DNA from: Leptospira_A sp046736045
Lineage (GTDB): Bacteria > Spirochaetota > Leptospiria > Leptospirales > Leptospiraceae
DNA length: 64,000 nucleotides
Reading direction: 5' to 3'
Assembly (NCBI RefSeq): GCF_046736045.1
Contig: NZ_CP177134.1
Span: forward strand, 2,666,001-2,730,000
Positions 33,718 to 43,700 of the stretch are shown one piece after another (position 1 is the first letter of the stretch; each line of letters opens with the position of its first letter). Below the pieces are notes generated by a model that did no database searches, was not told where the DNA came from, and saw only the letters and a program-made list of their open reading frames with translations. The translations under genes and the position numbers were made by a program.

Positions 33718-35570
33718 AGATCGGAACACAAATTGCAGTCTTTGAGAAGGCTGCGGTATTCTTTTCTTTTTTCATTGCTCAAATCCTTCCAAAGATCGTT
33801 CGTTTCATTTTTATCTTTCGTATAGTCATACAATTCTTCCGTAGGAGAAGTTTTGTTCAGCCTCAACATATAATGGAGGTTTTTATAAACAAAACTCAAA
33901 CCCACCCGATAGAGTGATGTCTCGTTATTATTGGCAATGAAAATCGTTCTGTCCTGAGGGATTGCTGTCAGTAGCGATTTCCCTTCCAATTTGGCCCGGT
34001 AGGGGATGATGTCTTTTCTTTCACCTAACCCTAAGAAATCGATGATAGTAGGGATGATGTCGATATTGGCAACATTCCTGTCCCGATTGATTTTCAGAAT
34101 TTGATCTCTTGTTTGTGTTCTCAATTGTTTCGGGATATAAAAAAACATGGGAATCGAAACAGTTTCGATATGATTGCTTTCCACATGTCCGATATATCCA
34201 TGTTCAAAAATAGTTTCTCCATGATCGGAAGTAAAAATTACCAAAGTATTTTCTTTTAGATTTTCCTTTTCCAAAAAGTCGAGCACATCACCGACAAGGG
34301 TGTCCAGATGCCTCACCGAATTGTCGTAAGGTGCCAGTATATCGCTTCCAACCGGCAAAAAATCGGCTCCACTTGGAATGAAATACGGAAAATGATTCGT
34401 ATTAAAATGCAAAACACCGGCAAAGGAATGGCCTTCCTGTTTCAATAAGGAGACATGTTTTTTAAATTCATTCACTGTTTTCCGGTCATCAATTCCTATA
34501 TCATTGAATGTAGGATTCCCGCTTGTTTCCTTGTTCCAAAGGTAATCAATCCCCGCATTTTTAAAGAATCCTTCGAAGTTGTTCCAACGGAAACTATGAC
34601 TTGAAATAAAGAATGTGGAAAGATTTACCGCTTTGCCGTACTCCCAAAAGAGTGGAGAACTGTGAGTTAGGGAAACCGGCTGGTCCGGAGAAATTCCGGA
34701 TAAGATACTGGGTACTGAAATCAAAGTTGAACTGGAATTGGAAAAACCGTTCTTGAATAAAACTTTGCTTCCGTCATTTTGGGAATCGAACCAACGATCC
34801 AAATAGGGAGTAGTGTCTCTTGTATAACCGTAAAGTCCCATACTTTTTCTGCGCAGACTTTCCGCAACGATCAATAATACATTCAACTTTCGGGTGTTAG
34901 TTTGTGTTTCCAGCTTCGGCTTGTTTCTGGACTGTAGTCCGGCGGAACCGAGCCTGTCTCCTGTCAGCAGATTGTAAACATTCCTATTGATGAAAACGAC
35001 TGCATTCGTGTCTGCGACATACATTTGGTCATGGAAGCGCGCATTATTGTGAAAAAAGAAATTAAGTAAGACGACTACGAGTATGACTGAGGAGTAGACC
35101 CATCGGAAAAAACGAAACTTTTCACCGCGAGTGATCGAACGTAAGGAAAAATAAAAAATCAAAAATACGATTACAAAAAGAGCCAGAGAGAAAAACGAAA
35201 GTCCCGCTTCGAATAATGTCCAGCTATTATATGGCTCCTGGAACATAAAAGAGAAAACAAAAAAATTGGGCATGATCCCGGAATAGCGGAAATAACCGTA
35301 AGATCCGACGAGTGCGAATGTATAAAAAAAAGAAATGATGATTAGCAAAAATTCATATATTGGTTTTCGTTGATTCGAGCCGAGCAAACTGAAAAGAAAA
35401 AAGCAGTATAGGGATAGGGAAAAAAGGATAGAAGCGAAATAAAATAATAATTGGCCTAGCTCAAGTCCTTTCACAATTTCGAATCTAAAACCTAAATCAG
35501 TAGCCAATATTGTAACTGGGATTAGAAGTGATAAAACCCATTTTTTTATATTCTTATGGACTGATTTCAT
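33690..35570 (-). CDS. membrane sulfatase-fold transferase (phosphoethanolamine transferase-like)
   Basis: This 626-residue protein has about five N-terminal membrane helices (to about residue 190), then a sulfatase-fold catalytic domain. NVLLIVAESLRRKSMGLYGY holds the first metal ligand. A Ser/Thr-rich FSNSSSTLISVPSILSG occupies the nucleophile position, similar to EptA-type GTAT..S.P. FTSDHGETIFEHGYIGH carries the Asp-His pair. It may add phosphoethanolamine to a surface glycan such as lipid A, but sulfatase or phosphoglycerol chemistry cannot be excluded. An AGGGAG ribosome site precedes the ATG. The 3' end overlaps the convergent LtaS-like gene. Confidence 0.75.
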   Translation of the reverse strand: MKSVHKNIKKWVLSLLIPVTILATDLGFRFEIVKGLELGQLLFYFASILFSLSLYCFFLFSLLGSNQRKPIYEFLLIIISFFYTFALVGSYGYFRYSGIMPNFFVFSFMFQEPYNSWTLFEAGLSFFSLALFVIVFLIFYFSLRSITRGEKFRFFRWVYSSVILVVVLLNFFFHNNARFHDQMYVADTNAVVFINRNVYNLLTGDRLGSAGLQSRNKPKLETQTNTRKLNVLLIVAESLRRKSMGLYGYTRDTTPYLDRWFDSQNDGSKVLFKNGFSNSSSTLISVPSILSGISPDQPVSLTHSSPLFWEYGKAVNLSTFFISSHSFRWNNFEGFFKNAGIDYLWNKETSGNPTFNDIGIDDRKTVNEFKKHVSLLKQEGHSFAGVLHFNTNHFPYFIPSGADFLPVGSDILAPYDNSVRHLDTLVGDVLDFLEKENLKENTLVIFTSDHGETIFEHGYIGHVESNHIETVSIPMFFYIPKQLRTQTRDQILKINRDRNVANIDIIPTIIDFLGLGERKDIIPYRAKLEGKSLLTAIPQDRTIFIANNNETSLYRVGLSFVYKNLHYMLRLNKTSPTEELYDYTKDKNETNDLWKDLSNEKRKEYRSLLKDCNLCSDLYSTADISL

Positions 35571-35623
35571 GAATTCTCCCTTATGAACTTCGCTCCAATT
35601 TCAATGAAATTTTGGGAACCAAA

Positions 35624-35637
35624 TTGGACAAGTCCAA
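35624..35637. promoter_or_regulatory. palindrome between divergent genes
   Basis: TTGGAC-AA-GTCCAA is a perfect 6-2-6 palindrome in the 124-bp gap between the sulfatase gene (minus) and the Cys-rich lipoprotein gene (plus). It is placed where one regulator could act on both. I could not define convincing -10/-35 pairs around it. Confidence 0.4.
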
Positions 35638-35694
35638 ATAGGAACTTGACCAATTAGTCAGTCATAATTCTTTCATAGGAGTATTAGGATTAAA

Positions 35695-35979
35695 ATGAGA
35701 AAATTAGGTTTACTTATAGCTTTGTTGCATTTGGGATTGTTCGCATCCTGCCAGGATGTGATTGAAAAAAAATGTATAGCTGCATGCGATCAGTTTGTAT
35801 CTTGCACTCAAAAAGTGATGAAGATCGAGCTTGCACCCGAAGCAATCAAAACAGGGCATACTTCCTGTTTGAACGGATGCACCACATATAACAGTGAGAT
35901 TTTACAATGTTTCGAACAAGAGCCGACTTCCTGCCAAGGTTTCGGAGAATGCGTGATCCAAATAGGCACACTTGAGTAA
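35695..35979 (+). CDS. small cysteine-rich lipoprotein
   Basis: This 94-residue protein has a signal ending in GLFASC, with Cys19 as the lipidation site. Eight further cysteines follow in about 70 residues, in pairs such as KKCIAACDQ, SCLNGC and SCQGFGEC, and could form disulphides in an oxidising compartment. It belongs to the Cys-rich small proteins common in Leptospira, whose function I do not know. TAGGAG precedes the ATG. The next gene begins 3 nt after its stop, so it is cotranscribed with the glycosyltransferase. Confidence 0.75.
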   Translation: MRKLGLLIALLHLGLFASCQDVIEKKCIAACDQFVSCTQKVMKIELAPEAIKTGHTSCLNGCTTYNSEILQCFEQEPTSCQGFGECVIQIGTLE

Positions 35980-35982
35980 AAG

Positions 35983-37680
35983 ATGACTACAACAGAAAGA
36001 TTATTTTTCCGAATTTTACTTCTCATTGCATCCGTCCCGATTTTATGCACTCTTCCTTTGGACGTAATCGATATTGATTCTTCCCAATATGCGGAGATAG
36101 CCCGTGAGATGAATTTGTCCCGGGATTTTTTCAATATCATTGATAACGGCAGAAAGTATCTGGACAAACCCATTTTTACTTTTTGGACGATCACCGCATC
36201 GTATTCGTTATTCGGTGTGAACAACATTACGTTCAGACTTCCCGCATTACTTCTCAGTCTATTATCAGTTTATTCTATTTTCCGTATTTCCATGTTGGTT
36301 TGGGGAAAAGAAAGACAAGCATACCTGTCCTCCCTTGCCTATTTGCTGGCCCCCGGTTTTTTTGCAATGGTGGTGGATCCGAAGATTGACGTCTATCTGA
36401 CTGCCTATCTTGCCTTCACCTATCATTTTTACTACTTGGGAAGAAAGAAAGATACCCGTTATTATTATCTCATGTATCTGATGATGTCCATGGGCTTTGT
36501 TACCAAAGGGCCTATCAGTGTTGTCATTCCCGCACTTTCCATCGGAGGAGATATACTTTTCCGTAGAGACTGGAAATTGCTTTGGGCGATGAGACCTGTT
36601 ACGGGGATTCTGGTTTTGGCATCCCTTCCTTTATTTTGGTGCTTTCATCTCTACCGTGAGTACAATTCGTACGGTCCCACTTTCTTTTTATGGATTCAGT
36701 CCTTCGGGCGATTTTATAAAGATATGTATGATGTGAAGTTCGATCCTTTTTACTTTTACAAAAGTTTCGCTTGGGCATTCTTCAGTGGAGTCATTCCTTT
36801 GTTTTTATATGTGGTGTTTCGTTCTTATAAATACATCAAATCGACAGGATGGAAAGAAATACTAAGAAAGATCAAAGACAATGAATACAAAGAGGAAGAC
36901 TTCGTGATTCCTTTCTGGTTGTTTCTGTTTTTATTTTTGATTTCTTTTTCAAGGTTTCCTCTTCCCCAATACATCTACTGGATTTTGCCTGCAGGTGCAT
37001 TGTATTTCGGTAAAATTTCGGAAGAGAGTTTATTTACTTCTTCTGCGAAACGGATTCGGCCTTCCTTTATGATCGCAGGGATCGTGTATCTGGTTTCTTA
37101 TTTTTTACTTCCGGTTTTCGTCAGTGAAGTAGGGATTTTGTATTATGTTTTTGCTTTTTTAGGATTGGCATTCATACTGATCTCCGCCCAAATTTTACCT
37201 CTTGAAATATTGGTTACGGTTACGGGCGCTTCTTTATTTCTCAGTGCCATTAGTTTGGTTTATTATCCTTTGTTAACCGGTTACCAACCGTCCCATCTGT
37301 TCGGAAAAGAGATTCAAAAACTGGAACCGGGAGAACCGATTCTTTACACCTATCGGATTTCACATTCCAAACGATCGTATGCGTTTTATTCCAACAGATT
37401 GTTCCGTAACATTTACGATTCCGGTAAAATTGAAAAAGCATGGGAAGGAAAGGAAAAACGTCTGGTTGTGGTTCCTAGCGAATTTTTGGAATCCCTCCGG
37501 GAAACTGCCGGCAAAAACTATGAAATCGAGCCAATTTTAGAGAAAGAATCCTATAAAGTGGCCACTCCGACCATCGCATTTCTCAAAAAAGAGTCCAGAC
37601 ACCTGGTAACTAAGAAAATTTCTTTGGTTTGGCTGAAAAAGACTCAGGGAAAACCGCAAAATTCACGAAAGATAAACTAG
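35983..37680 (+). CDS. ArnT-like (GT39/GT83) membrane glycosyltransferase
   Basis: The 565-residue polytopic membrane protein resembles ArnT/PMT enzymes, which move a sugar from a polyprenyl phosphate to lipid A or protein. The first periplasmic loop contains the expected acidic pair (IDIDSSQYAEIAREM) and the conserved NGRKYLDKPIFTFW. About a dozen hydrophobic segments follow, with a soluble C-terminal tail. The pairing with two sulfatase-fold transferases suggests a cluster for decorating the cell surface, but the sugar and acceptor are unknown. An intrinsic terminator closes the transcript. Confidence 0.82.
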   Translation: MTTTERLFFRILLLIASVPILCTLPLDVIDIDSSQYAEIAREMNLSRDFFNIIDNGRKYLDKPIFTFWTITASYSLFGVNNITFRLPALLLSLLSVYSIFRISMLVWGKERQAYLSSLAYLLAPGFFAMVVDPKIDVYLTAYLAFTYHFYYLGRKKDTRYYYLMYLMMSMGFVTKGPISVVIPALSIGGDILFRRDWKLLWAMRPVTGILVLASLPLFWCFHLYREYNSYGPTFFLWIQSFGRFYKDMYDVKFDPFYFYKSFAWAFFSGVIPLFLYVVFRSYKYIKSTGWKEILRKIKDNEYKEEDFVIPFWLFLFLFLISFSRFPLPQYIYWILPAGALYFGKISEESLFTSSAKRIRPSFMIAGIVYLVSYFLLPVFVSEVGILYYVFAFLGLAFILISAQILPLEILVTVTGASLFLSAISLVYYPLLTGYQPSHLFGKEIQKLEPGEPILYTYRISHSKRSYAFYSNRLFRNIYDSGKIEKAWEGKEKRLVVVPSEFLESLRETAGKNYEIEPILEKESYKVATPTIAFLKKESRHLVTKKISLVWLKKTQGKPQNSRKIN

Positions 37681-37707
37681 GCTAAATTGTGTAAGTCTGG
37701 TTTTTAG

Positions 37708-37740
37708 GGCCCTTTGGTGTTATCCAGGGCCTTTTTTTTT
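37708..37740 (+). terminator. intrinsic terminator after the ArnT-like gene
   Basis: GGCCCT (37708-37713) pairs with AGGGCC (37726-37731) around a 12-nt loop and is followed by nine T residues (37732-37740). Confidence 0.9.
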
Positions 37741-37842
37741 ACCCTGATCCTTCCTCTCATTTTCTATCTCAAATGGTACATCTGCAATTCGGATTAGTCC
37801 GTATGAGCCGAAAGAATCTTTGTTTTGTCAAAAAATTATCAC

Positions 37843-37871
37843 TTGATCATTGTAGAAATTTGCATTATTAT
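37843..37871 (+). promoter_or_regulatory. candidate promoter of the chemoreceptor gene
   Basis: -35 TTGATC (37843-37848), a 17-bp spacer, -10 TATTAT (37866-37871). This would give a leader of about 85 nt before the chemoreceptor ATG. An AT-rich stretch lies just upstream. Confidence 0.55.
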
Positions 37872-37963
37872 CTTGCCTCGGCGTAATGGAAATTTGCACT
37901 CGTTATATGAGAACACCTATTCTCATCACCGTACTGAATGTATCCTGCTCCGAATTCTAAACT

Positions 37964-39964
37964 ATGAAAAGTCTAAAACATATACTTGGCATTTATACCT
38001 TTTTATCTATCGCTCTTTTGGCCCTCGTTGTATCGAGTCTGATCCTTTTCCTTTCCTGGAATATGCTGGTAAAAGTATATATGGGAGAGATGAGAAATGC
38101 GGGAAAAAGTGCCGGCTCCGAATTGGTTTCCTATTACCAATCCCAATTGCGTGTTGCGGGAATGCTTGCAAAACAAAGGGAAGTTTTGGACGGACTTAAA
38201 ACTGGGAATGGAACGGCTGCTACGAAACAATTCGTGGAGATCATGGAAGACTCCAAAGGAGAGTATGAAAATATTTTTCTTTCCCTTCCTGAATATACCG
38301 CGCGCATTTTTGCCGCAGGGATTCCCAGATCCATCGGTTTTAAACTGGAGGCTGGAAAAACAGGGAAGAATGTAGAGGATTGTTTGCAGGGAAAGGTATC
38401 CATCGGATCGGTACAAGAATCTCCGATCACCGGATTGCCTGTGAGTTTGATTTCAGTTCCGGTAAAGGAAGGAAACAAAGTTGTAGGAATCTTGTGGATT
38501 GCTTTGAATCTGGAAGAAGTTTCCAAAAGAATGGTGGAGGGAATGCATGTGGGAAATTCCGGTTATGTTTCCGGAGTCACTACGGACGGTTTGGTATTTG
38601 CACATCCTCAAAAGTCACAGATCTTAAAATTGGATTTAAAAAAAGTTCCTTTCGGCCAACAGATGTTATCTGCAAAGACGGGTGAGTTCATTCATTATGA
38701 ATTTCAGGGAACGGGCAGGATGATGTTCATTCATCGTTTGGAAGAATGGAAAACCATCATTGGTGTTGTACTTCCTAAATCGGAAATCAAAGACGAGTTC
38801 GCAAAAGTCGCTCTTTATGCAATACTTGCTTCTTTTTTCATCACAGTCATTGTGATCACAGGTATTTTCATATTACTCAACAAAAGGCTGAAGCCTTTGG
38901 AAGAGTCCGGAAAGGTTTTGGAAAAGATGGCAAGAGGAGATCTTACGGAGGATCTTAAGCCCGCCTATAACGATGAAATCGGAAGAATGAGTATGGCTTT
39001 GAACCGATTTATCAAAAGTATTCGTATTTCCGTTCGTGAGATTCAAACTGTTGCGGAAGAAATCGCATCTTCTTCGGAAGAGTTGAATCGTTCTTCCGAC
39101 TCTTTTTCCGAAATGGCACAAAGCACAGCTGCATCTTCCGAAGAAATTTCCGCAACAACCGAAGAAGTTCTGTCCAGCATGGAAAGCACTGCCGCATCTA
39201 CGGTGAAGCAGCACACCAACATACAAGAGTTTCACGAAAAGATCATGGAGCTCTCCCAGGGAGCGAAGCAGATCGGAAAGGATACTGAATCCGCACTTTC
39301 CAATACGGAAAATATCACCAAACAAGCGATATTGGGTGGAGAGTCTCTGAATCAGATGCGTGATATGATTTCATTGATTTTGGAGTCTTCTTCCGAAATG
39401 AGAGAAGTGATCGGAATCATAGATGAAATTTCCGAACAGACAAGTTTGCTTGCTTTGAATGCAGCCATCGAAGCAGCAAGAGCAGGTGAGGCGGGACGTG
39501 GATTTGCAGTTGTTGCGGAAGAGATTTCCAAACTTTCCGACAAAACGGCTCATTCCATTCAATCCATTGAAGAGATGGTTGGAAAAAACAGTCAGGATCT
39601 GGAAGCGGGGGCAAAAGGAATCCGATCTTCCGTGGAATTACTCAATCATATCATCCGGGATATTGCTCAGGTAGAGACTGTGATGAAGAGGCTTTTTGAA
39701 GCTACCCAGTCTCAGTTAACCTACAACCGGGAGGTAGATGAGAGATCGGAAGAGGTGGGGCGGGAGTCAGACTGGATTCGCACCTCAATGGAAGAGCAAA
39801 AAAAGGCGATGCAGCAGATTTCTTTATCGGTTACGGGGATCAACAATGAAACGATGCACATTGCATCCGGCTCCGAACAGGTAGCATCTTCTTCAAAGAA
39901 TCTGTCCCATACGGCGGAAACCTTGCGGGTGGTGACTCAAAGGTTTAAAATCCCGGCAGAGTGA
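37964..39964 (+). CDS. methyl-accepting chemotaxis protein with a Cache sensor domain
   Basis: This is a 666-residue transmembrane chemoreceptor. Membrane helix 1 is about residues 10-32. The periplasmic part (about 33-280) looks like a double Cache domain, with CLQGKVSIGSVQESPITGLP and GNSGYVSGVTTDGLVFAHP. Helix 2 is about 283-305. A HAMP segment (about 305-360) leads to the long signalling coiled coil with the hairpin tip ISEQTSLLALNAAIEAARAG and GRGFAVVAEEISKLSDKT, which contacts CheA and CheW. Small amines, carboxylates or other metabolites are usual Cache ligands; this one is unknown. It is monocistronic, with its own promoter after a terminator. Confidence 0.93.
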   Translation: MKSLKHILGIYTFLSIALLALVVSSLILFLSWNMLVKVYMGEMRNAGKSAGSELVSYYQSQLRVAGMLAKQREVLDGLKTGNGTAATKQFVEIMEDSKGEYENIFLSLPEYTARIFAAGIPRSIGFKLEAGKTGKNVEDCLQGKVSIGSVQESPITGLPVSLISVPVKEGNKVVGILWIALNLEEVSKRMVEGMHVGNSGYVSGVTTDGLVFAHPQKSQILKLDLKKVPFGQQMLSAKTGEFIHYEFQGTGRMMFIHRLEEWKTIIGVVLPKSEIKDEFAKVALYAILASFFITVIVITGIFILLNKRLKPLEESGKVLEKMARGDLTEDLKPAYNDEIGRMSMALNRFIKSIRISVREIQTVAEEIASSSEELNRSSDSFSEMAQSTAASSEEISATTEEVLSSMESTAASTVKQHTNIQEFHEKIMELSQGAKQIGKDTESALSNTENITKQAILGGESLNQMRDMISLILESSSEMREVIGIIDEISEQTSLLALNAAIEAARAGEAGRGFAVVAEEISKLSDKTAHSIQSIEEMVGKNSQDLEAGAKGIRSSVELLNHIIRDIAQVETVMKRLFEATQSQLTYNREVDERSEEVGRESDWIRTSMEEQKKAMQQISLSVTGINNETMHIASGSEQVASSSKNLSHTAETLRVVTQRFKIPAE

Positions 39965-40215
39965 GTATGATCCGGATCAATATTCTTAGTAGTTTTCCTT
40001 AAGTTTCGAATTTCAGAATATAATGATTTACTTATGTAATTTCACTTAAATAAGCTATTTGAGAATAAGAATCAATTACAGCGCTTCCTTCTGATTTTCC
40101 GCTTATGTCTCCTTACTAGTTTTTTCTGATCCGAAAACCCATACATACTTGCTTTTTTTCTTATTTTACCTTTCCTTGTCAGAAGACAGTGTAAACGGGC
40201 TCAGGATTTCTTCGA

Positions 40216-40734
40216 ATGAACATAAAAATACTCAAGATCTCTGTGCCGATCGTAGCAATCGTTGCGGTCGCATATTTGATTTTTTCACCAAGCCGTTATG
40301 TGGGTTATTCTCCGGACCAACCCATCCCATTTAACCACAAAATTCATGCGGGCGACAACAAGATAGATTGTAAGTATTGCCATATTGGTGTAGAGACATC
40401 TGCCCATGCGACAATACCACCTAGCTCCACTTGTATGAATTGTCATGGTGGTGCATACGGAAACGTTGCTGGTAAACAAGAACATGTCAAGTGGTTGAAC
40501 CAACAATTTGACAGCAAAACACCCGTTCCGTGGGTTCGCATTCATGACCAGCCAGATTTTGTTTTCTTCAATCACTCGCGTCACGTGCAAAGGGGAGTGG
40601 ATTGTTCCACTTGTCATGGAAACGTAGCGGAGATGGTAAAAGTTAAACAAGCAAAATCGTTAAACATGGGTTTCTGTGTGGATTGCCACAGAGAAAACAA
40701 TGCACCAAACGATTGTTCTACTTGTCACAGGTAA
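40216..40734 (+). CDS. actA: alternative complex III subunit A, pentaheme cytochrome c
   Basis: This 172-residue protein is anchored by one N-terminal helix (about 8-24, VPIVAIVAVAYLIFS) and has five c-type heme motifs: CKYCH, CMNCH, CSTCH, CVDCH and CSTCH. Distal histidines are visible in FNHKIHAG and FNHSRHVQ. ActA takes electrons from the iron-sulfur subunit and passes them to the monoheme subunit and onward to the terminal oxidase. It is the first gene of the act operon. The 251-bp gap upstream must hold the promoter; a TATAAT hexamer at 40019-40024 has no good -35 partner. Confidence 0.93.
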   Translation: MNIKILKISVPIVAIVAVAYLIFSPSRYVGYSPDQPIPFNHKIHAGDNKIDCKYCHIGVETSAHATIPPSSTCMNCHGGAYGNVAGKQEHVKWLNQQFDSKTPVPWVRIHDQPDFVFFNHSRHVQRGVDCSTCHGNVAEMVKVKQAKSLNMGFCVDCHRENNAPNDCSTCHR

Positions 40735-40758
40735 TCCGGAGGACTTAAGAGAATATAT

Positions 40759-43700
40759 ATGATGAAAGACGATACTTTCCAAAAAGAAAAAAAAGCCCAC
40801 TGGCAGTCTTACGAACTTCGCGGATCTCAAGAAGAATCGCAGCTTCGTAAACAAGAATTTTACACCTCTCCGGATCCGTTGATTGCAAGAATCAAAAAAG
40901 GCGACTTCGATCGCAAAACTTTCCTTAAGTTTATGGGTGCTTCTGTTGTGATGACAACAGTAGGTTGTATTCCTAAACCGCAAGAAAAGATCCTTCCTTA
41001 TGTAAATCTTACATTCAAAAATGAAAAAGATGAAATCGAACAATACGATTTCGTAAAACATGGTAAATCCTACCATTACGCTTCCGTTTGCGGTGAGTGT
41101 GGTGCAGGATGCGGTATTCTCGTAAAAGCCCGCGACGGACGTCCTTTGAAACTCGAAGGAAATCCGAATCACCCTGTTTCTCAAGGAGCACTTTGTGCTT
41201 CCGGTCAGGCAGCCATCTTTGATCTTTATGATTCGGACAGAGCCAAAGAACCTGTTCAAATCATTGAAGGTAAGGCTAAATCCTCAGATTGGTTTGTGCT
41301 TGATAAAGACGTAAAAGACAAACTCTCCGCAAACAAAGGTAAGACGGTTGTGGTAACAAAACCTCTTCCTTCCTCTTCTTCACAAGAAATCGTTAATGAT
41401 TTCTTGAAGTCGGTCGGCGGTGGAAAACATTATGAAATTTTACTGGGAACTTCCGAAGATGCGATCACAATCGCTCAGGAAAAATCCTATGGAAAAGCGG
41501 TTCTTCCCAACTACCACTTTGACAAGGCAAAAGTAATTCTTTCTATTGATTGCGATTTCCTCGGGGAATGGCTCTCTTCCGTAGAATTCCAAAAGGATTT
41601 TGCGAAAAGAAGGGATTTGGTTAAACAAAAATCAAAAGACTTCAACAAGTTCATCGCTGCGGAAACTCATCCTACGATGACGGGAACGAACGCTGACCAA
41701 AGAGTTCCATTGAAACCGGGCGACCAAAGAAAGTTTGTTTTGGCAGTTGCAAAAGCACTTTCCGACTTGGGTGTTGGTGGGATTACAGGAGTTAGCGGGC
41801 TTGACCTTGCTAAAACCGCTTCCGAACTTGGAATTCCTAAAGAACTCATTTTAAAAACCGCGACTGCACTTGCCGGCGCAAAGGGTGAATCCTTGGTAGT
41901 TGCCGGTGGATCCAGTGCGGAAACTGCGGATGCTATCGACTTGCAAATCGCAGTGAACATGCTGAACAGTGCACTTGGTAACGACGGTAAGACGATTGAT
42001 TCCACAAGTGTTCGTAAAACAGGTAGAACCGACTATTATGCAAACCTTTCCACTCTTGCAAAAGATTTGAAAGAAGGTAAAGTAGGAGTGGTTTTCCTTT
42101 ACGGATTCAACCCTGTTTATACGGCACCGAACGGAGAAGAGTGGAAAAATCTTCTCCACCAATCGGCACAAATCGTAACACTCAGTGATCGTGTGGATGA
42201 AACAGCACTTGCATCCAATTGGTTGGCGCCTGCTTCCCACTTCTTAGAATCTTGGGGAGATGCGGAGCCGTTTACCGGAATTGCAACAATCCAACAACCT
42301 ACCATTCGCCCTCTTTTCAGCTCCAGATCATTTGAAGATTCTTTGATCGCTTGGGCGGGAGGAAGTTTACTCGGTGCTTCTTCTTATTACGATTATCTGA
42401 AAACAAAGTATTCTAAAAAAACAGGCTGGGAAGAATTGCTTCGCAGTGGAATTTACAATACTGCCGGAAATCGTAAAGCTGACAAAGCTGCTCGCGGATT
42501 CAAAGGAACGATTGCTCCTCTTACTGCTTCCAAGTCCGGTCTGACACTTTCGTTATACACCAGTTCTGCGGTAAAAGACGGGGCTCGCGCCAACAACTCT
42601 CAATTGCAAGAACTACCTGATCCTGTATCCAAAGTAACTTGGGACAATTATGTTGCCATCAGCCCTCAATTTTCACGTTCTTCCGGAATCAAACTGAATG
42701 ATGTAGTGAAAGTAACGGTAGGTGACAAGTCCTTCGAATTGCCGGCTCTGATTCAACCTGGTCTTCATCCGGAAGCAGTGGGAATTGCAATCGGTTACGG
42801 ACGTACTGCTGTAGGTGAAATCGGAAACGGTGTAGGTAAAAATGCAAGTGTTCTTGCACCTATCACAAAAGACGGAATCGTTTACTCGGGACTTTCGGTA
42901 ACTGTCGAACCTACAGGTAAAAAATACAAACTCGCTACCACTCAAGATCACCATATGATGTCTCCCGGTGTGATGATGGGAGTGGAGTGGAAAGAAAGAC
43001 CTCTTATCATTTCTGCAAAAATCCAAGACTATGATAAAAACCCATCGGCTAACATTCCTGAGCCGGAGATCCCTAAGATCCTGATTGATGGAAAATTAGT
43101 TCGTGCTCAAGGAGCGAATGCTCCTGCTGACCAACCGGGAAGCCAATTCCAATACCCTGGATATAAATGGGGTATGGCAGTGGATCTCACTCAGTGCACA
43201 GGATGCGGTTCTTGCGTAGTTGCGTGTAACATTGAAAACAACGTTCCTATGGTGGGACGTGACGAAGTTAGAATGGGTCGTGAGATGCACTGGCTTCGTA
43301 TTGACCGTTATTATATCGGTGACCCGGAAGTTCCGGAGTCGATCGAAATTGCCCACCAGCCTTTGATGTGCCAACATTGTGACAACGCTCCTTGTGAGAC
43401 TGTTTGTCCTGTGGCTGCAACAGTTCATAGTTCGGAAGGAGTTAACGACATGGTTTACAACCGTTGCGTGGGAACTCGTTACTGCTCTAACAACTGTCCT
43501 TATAAAGTTCGTCGTTTCAATTGGTTAGAACATTGGAATGAGCACAACCTTTTAGGGGAAAGCAATTACACTTTCAAAGCAACTCCTCCGCGTAACTTAG
43601 GTTTGAATCCGGAACTTACGGTTCGTTCTCGTGGTGTTATGGAAAAATGTAACTTCTGTTCTTCCAGAGTGGCAGAAGCAAAAATCCAAGCCAAAAACGA

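Noticed and set aside
37825..38199. 124-codon plus-strand frame upstream of and overlapping the chemoreceptor gene
   Set aside because: It overlaps the well-supported chemoreceptor start by over 230 nt, crosses the promoter and has a non-protein-like composition.
40059..40075. FNR/CRP-like box upstream of actA (TTGAG ... ATCAA)
   Set aside because: The half-sites are separated by 7 nt instead of 4 and one half is imperfect.
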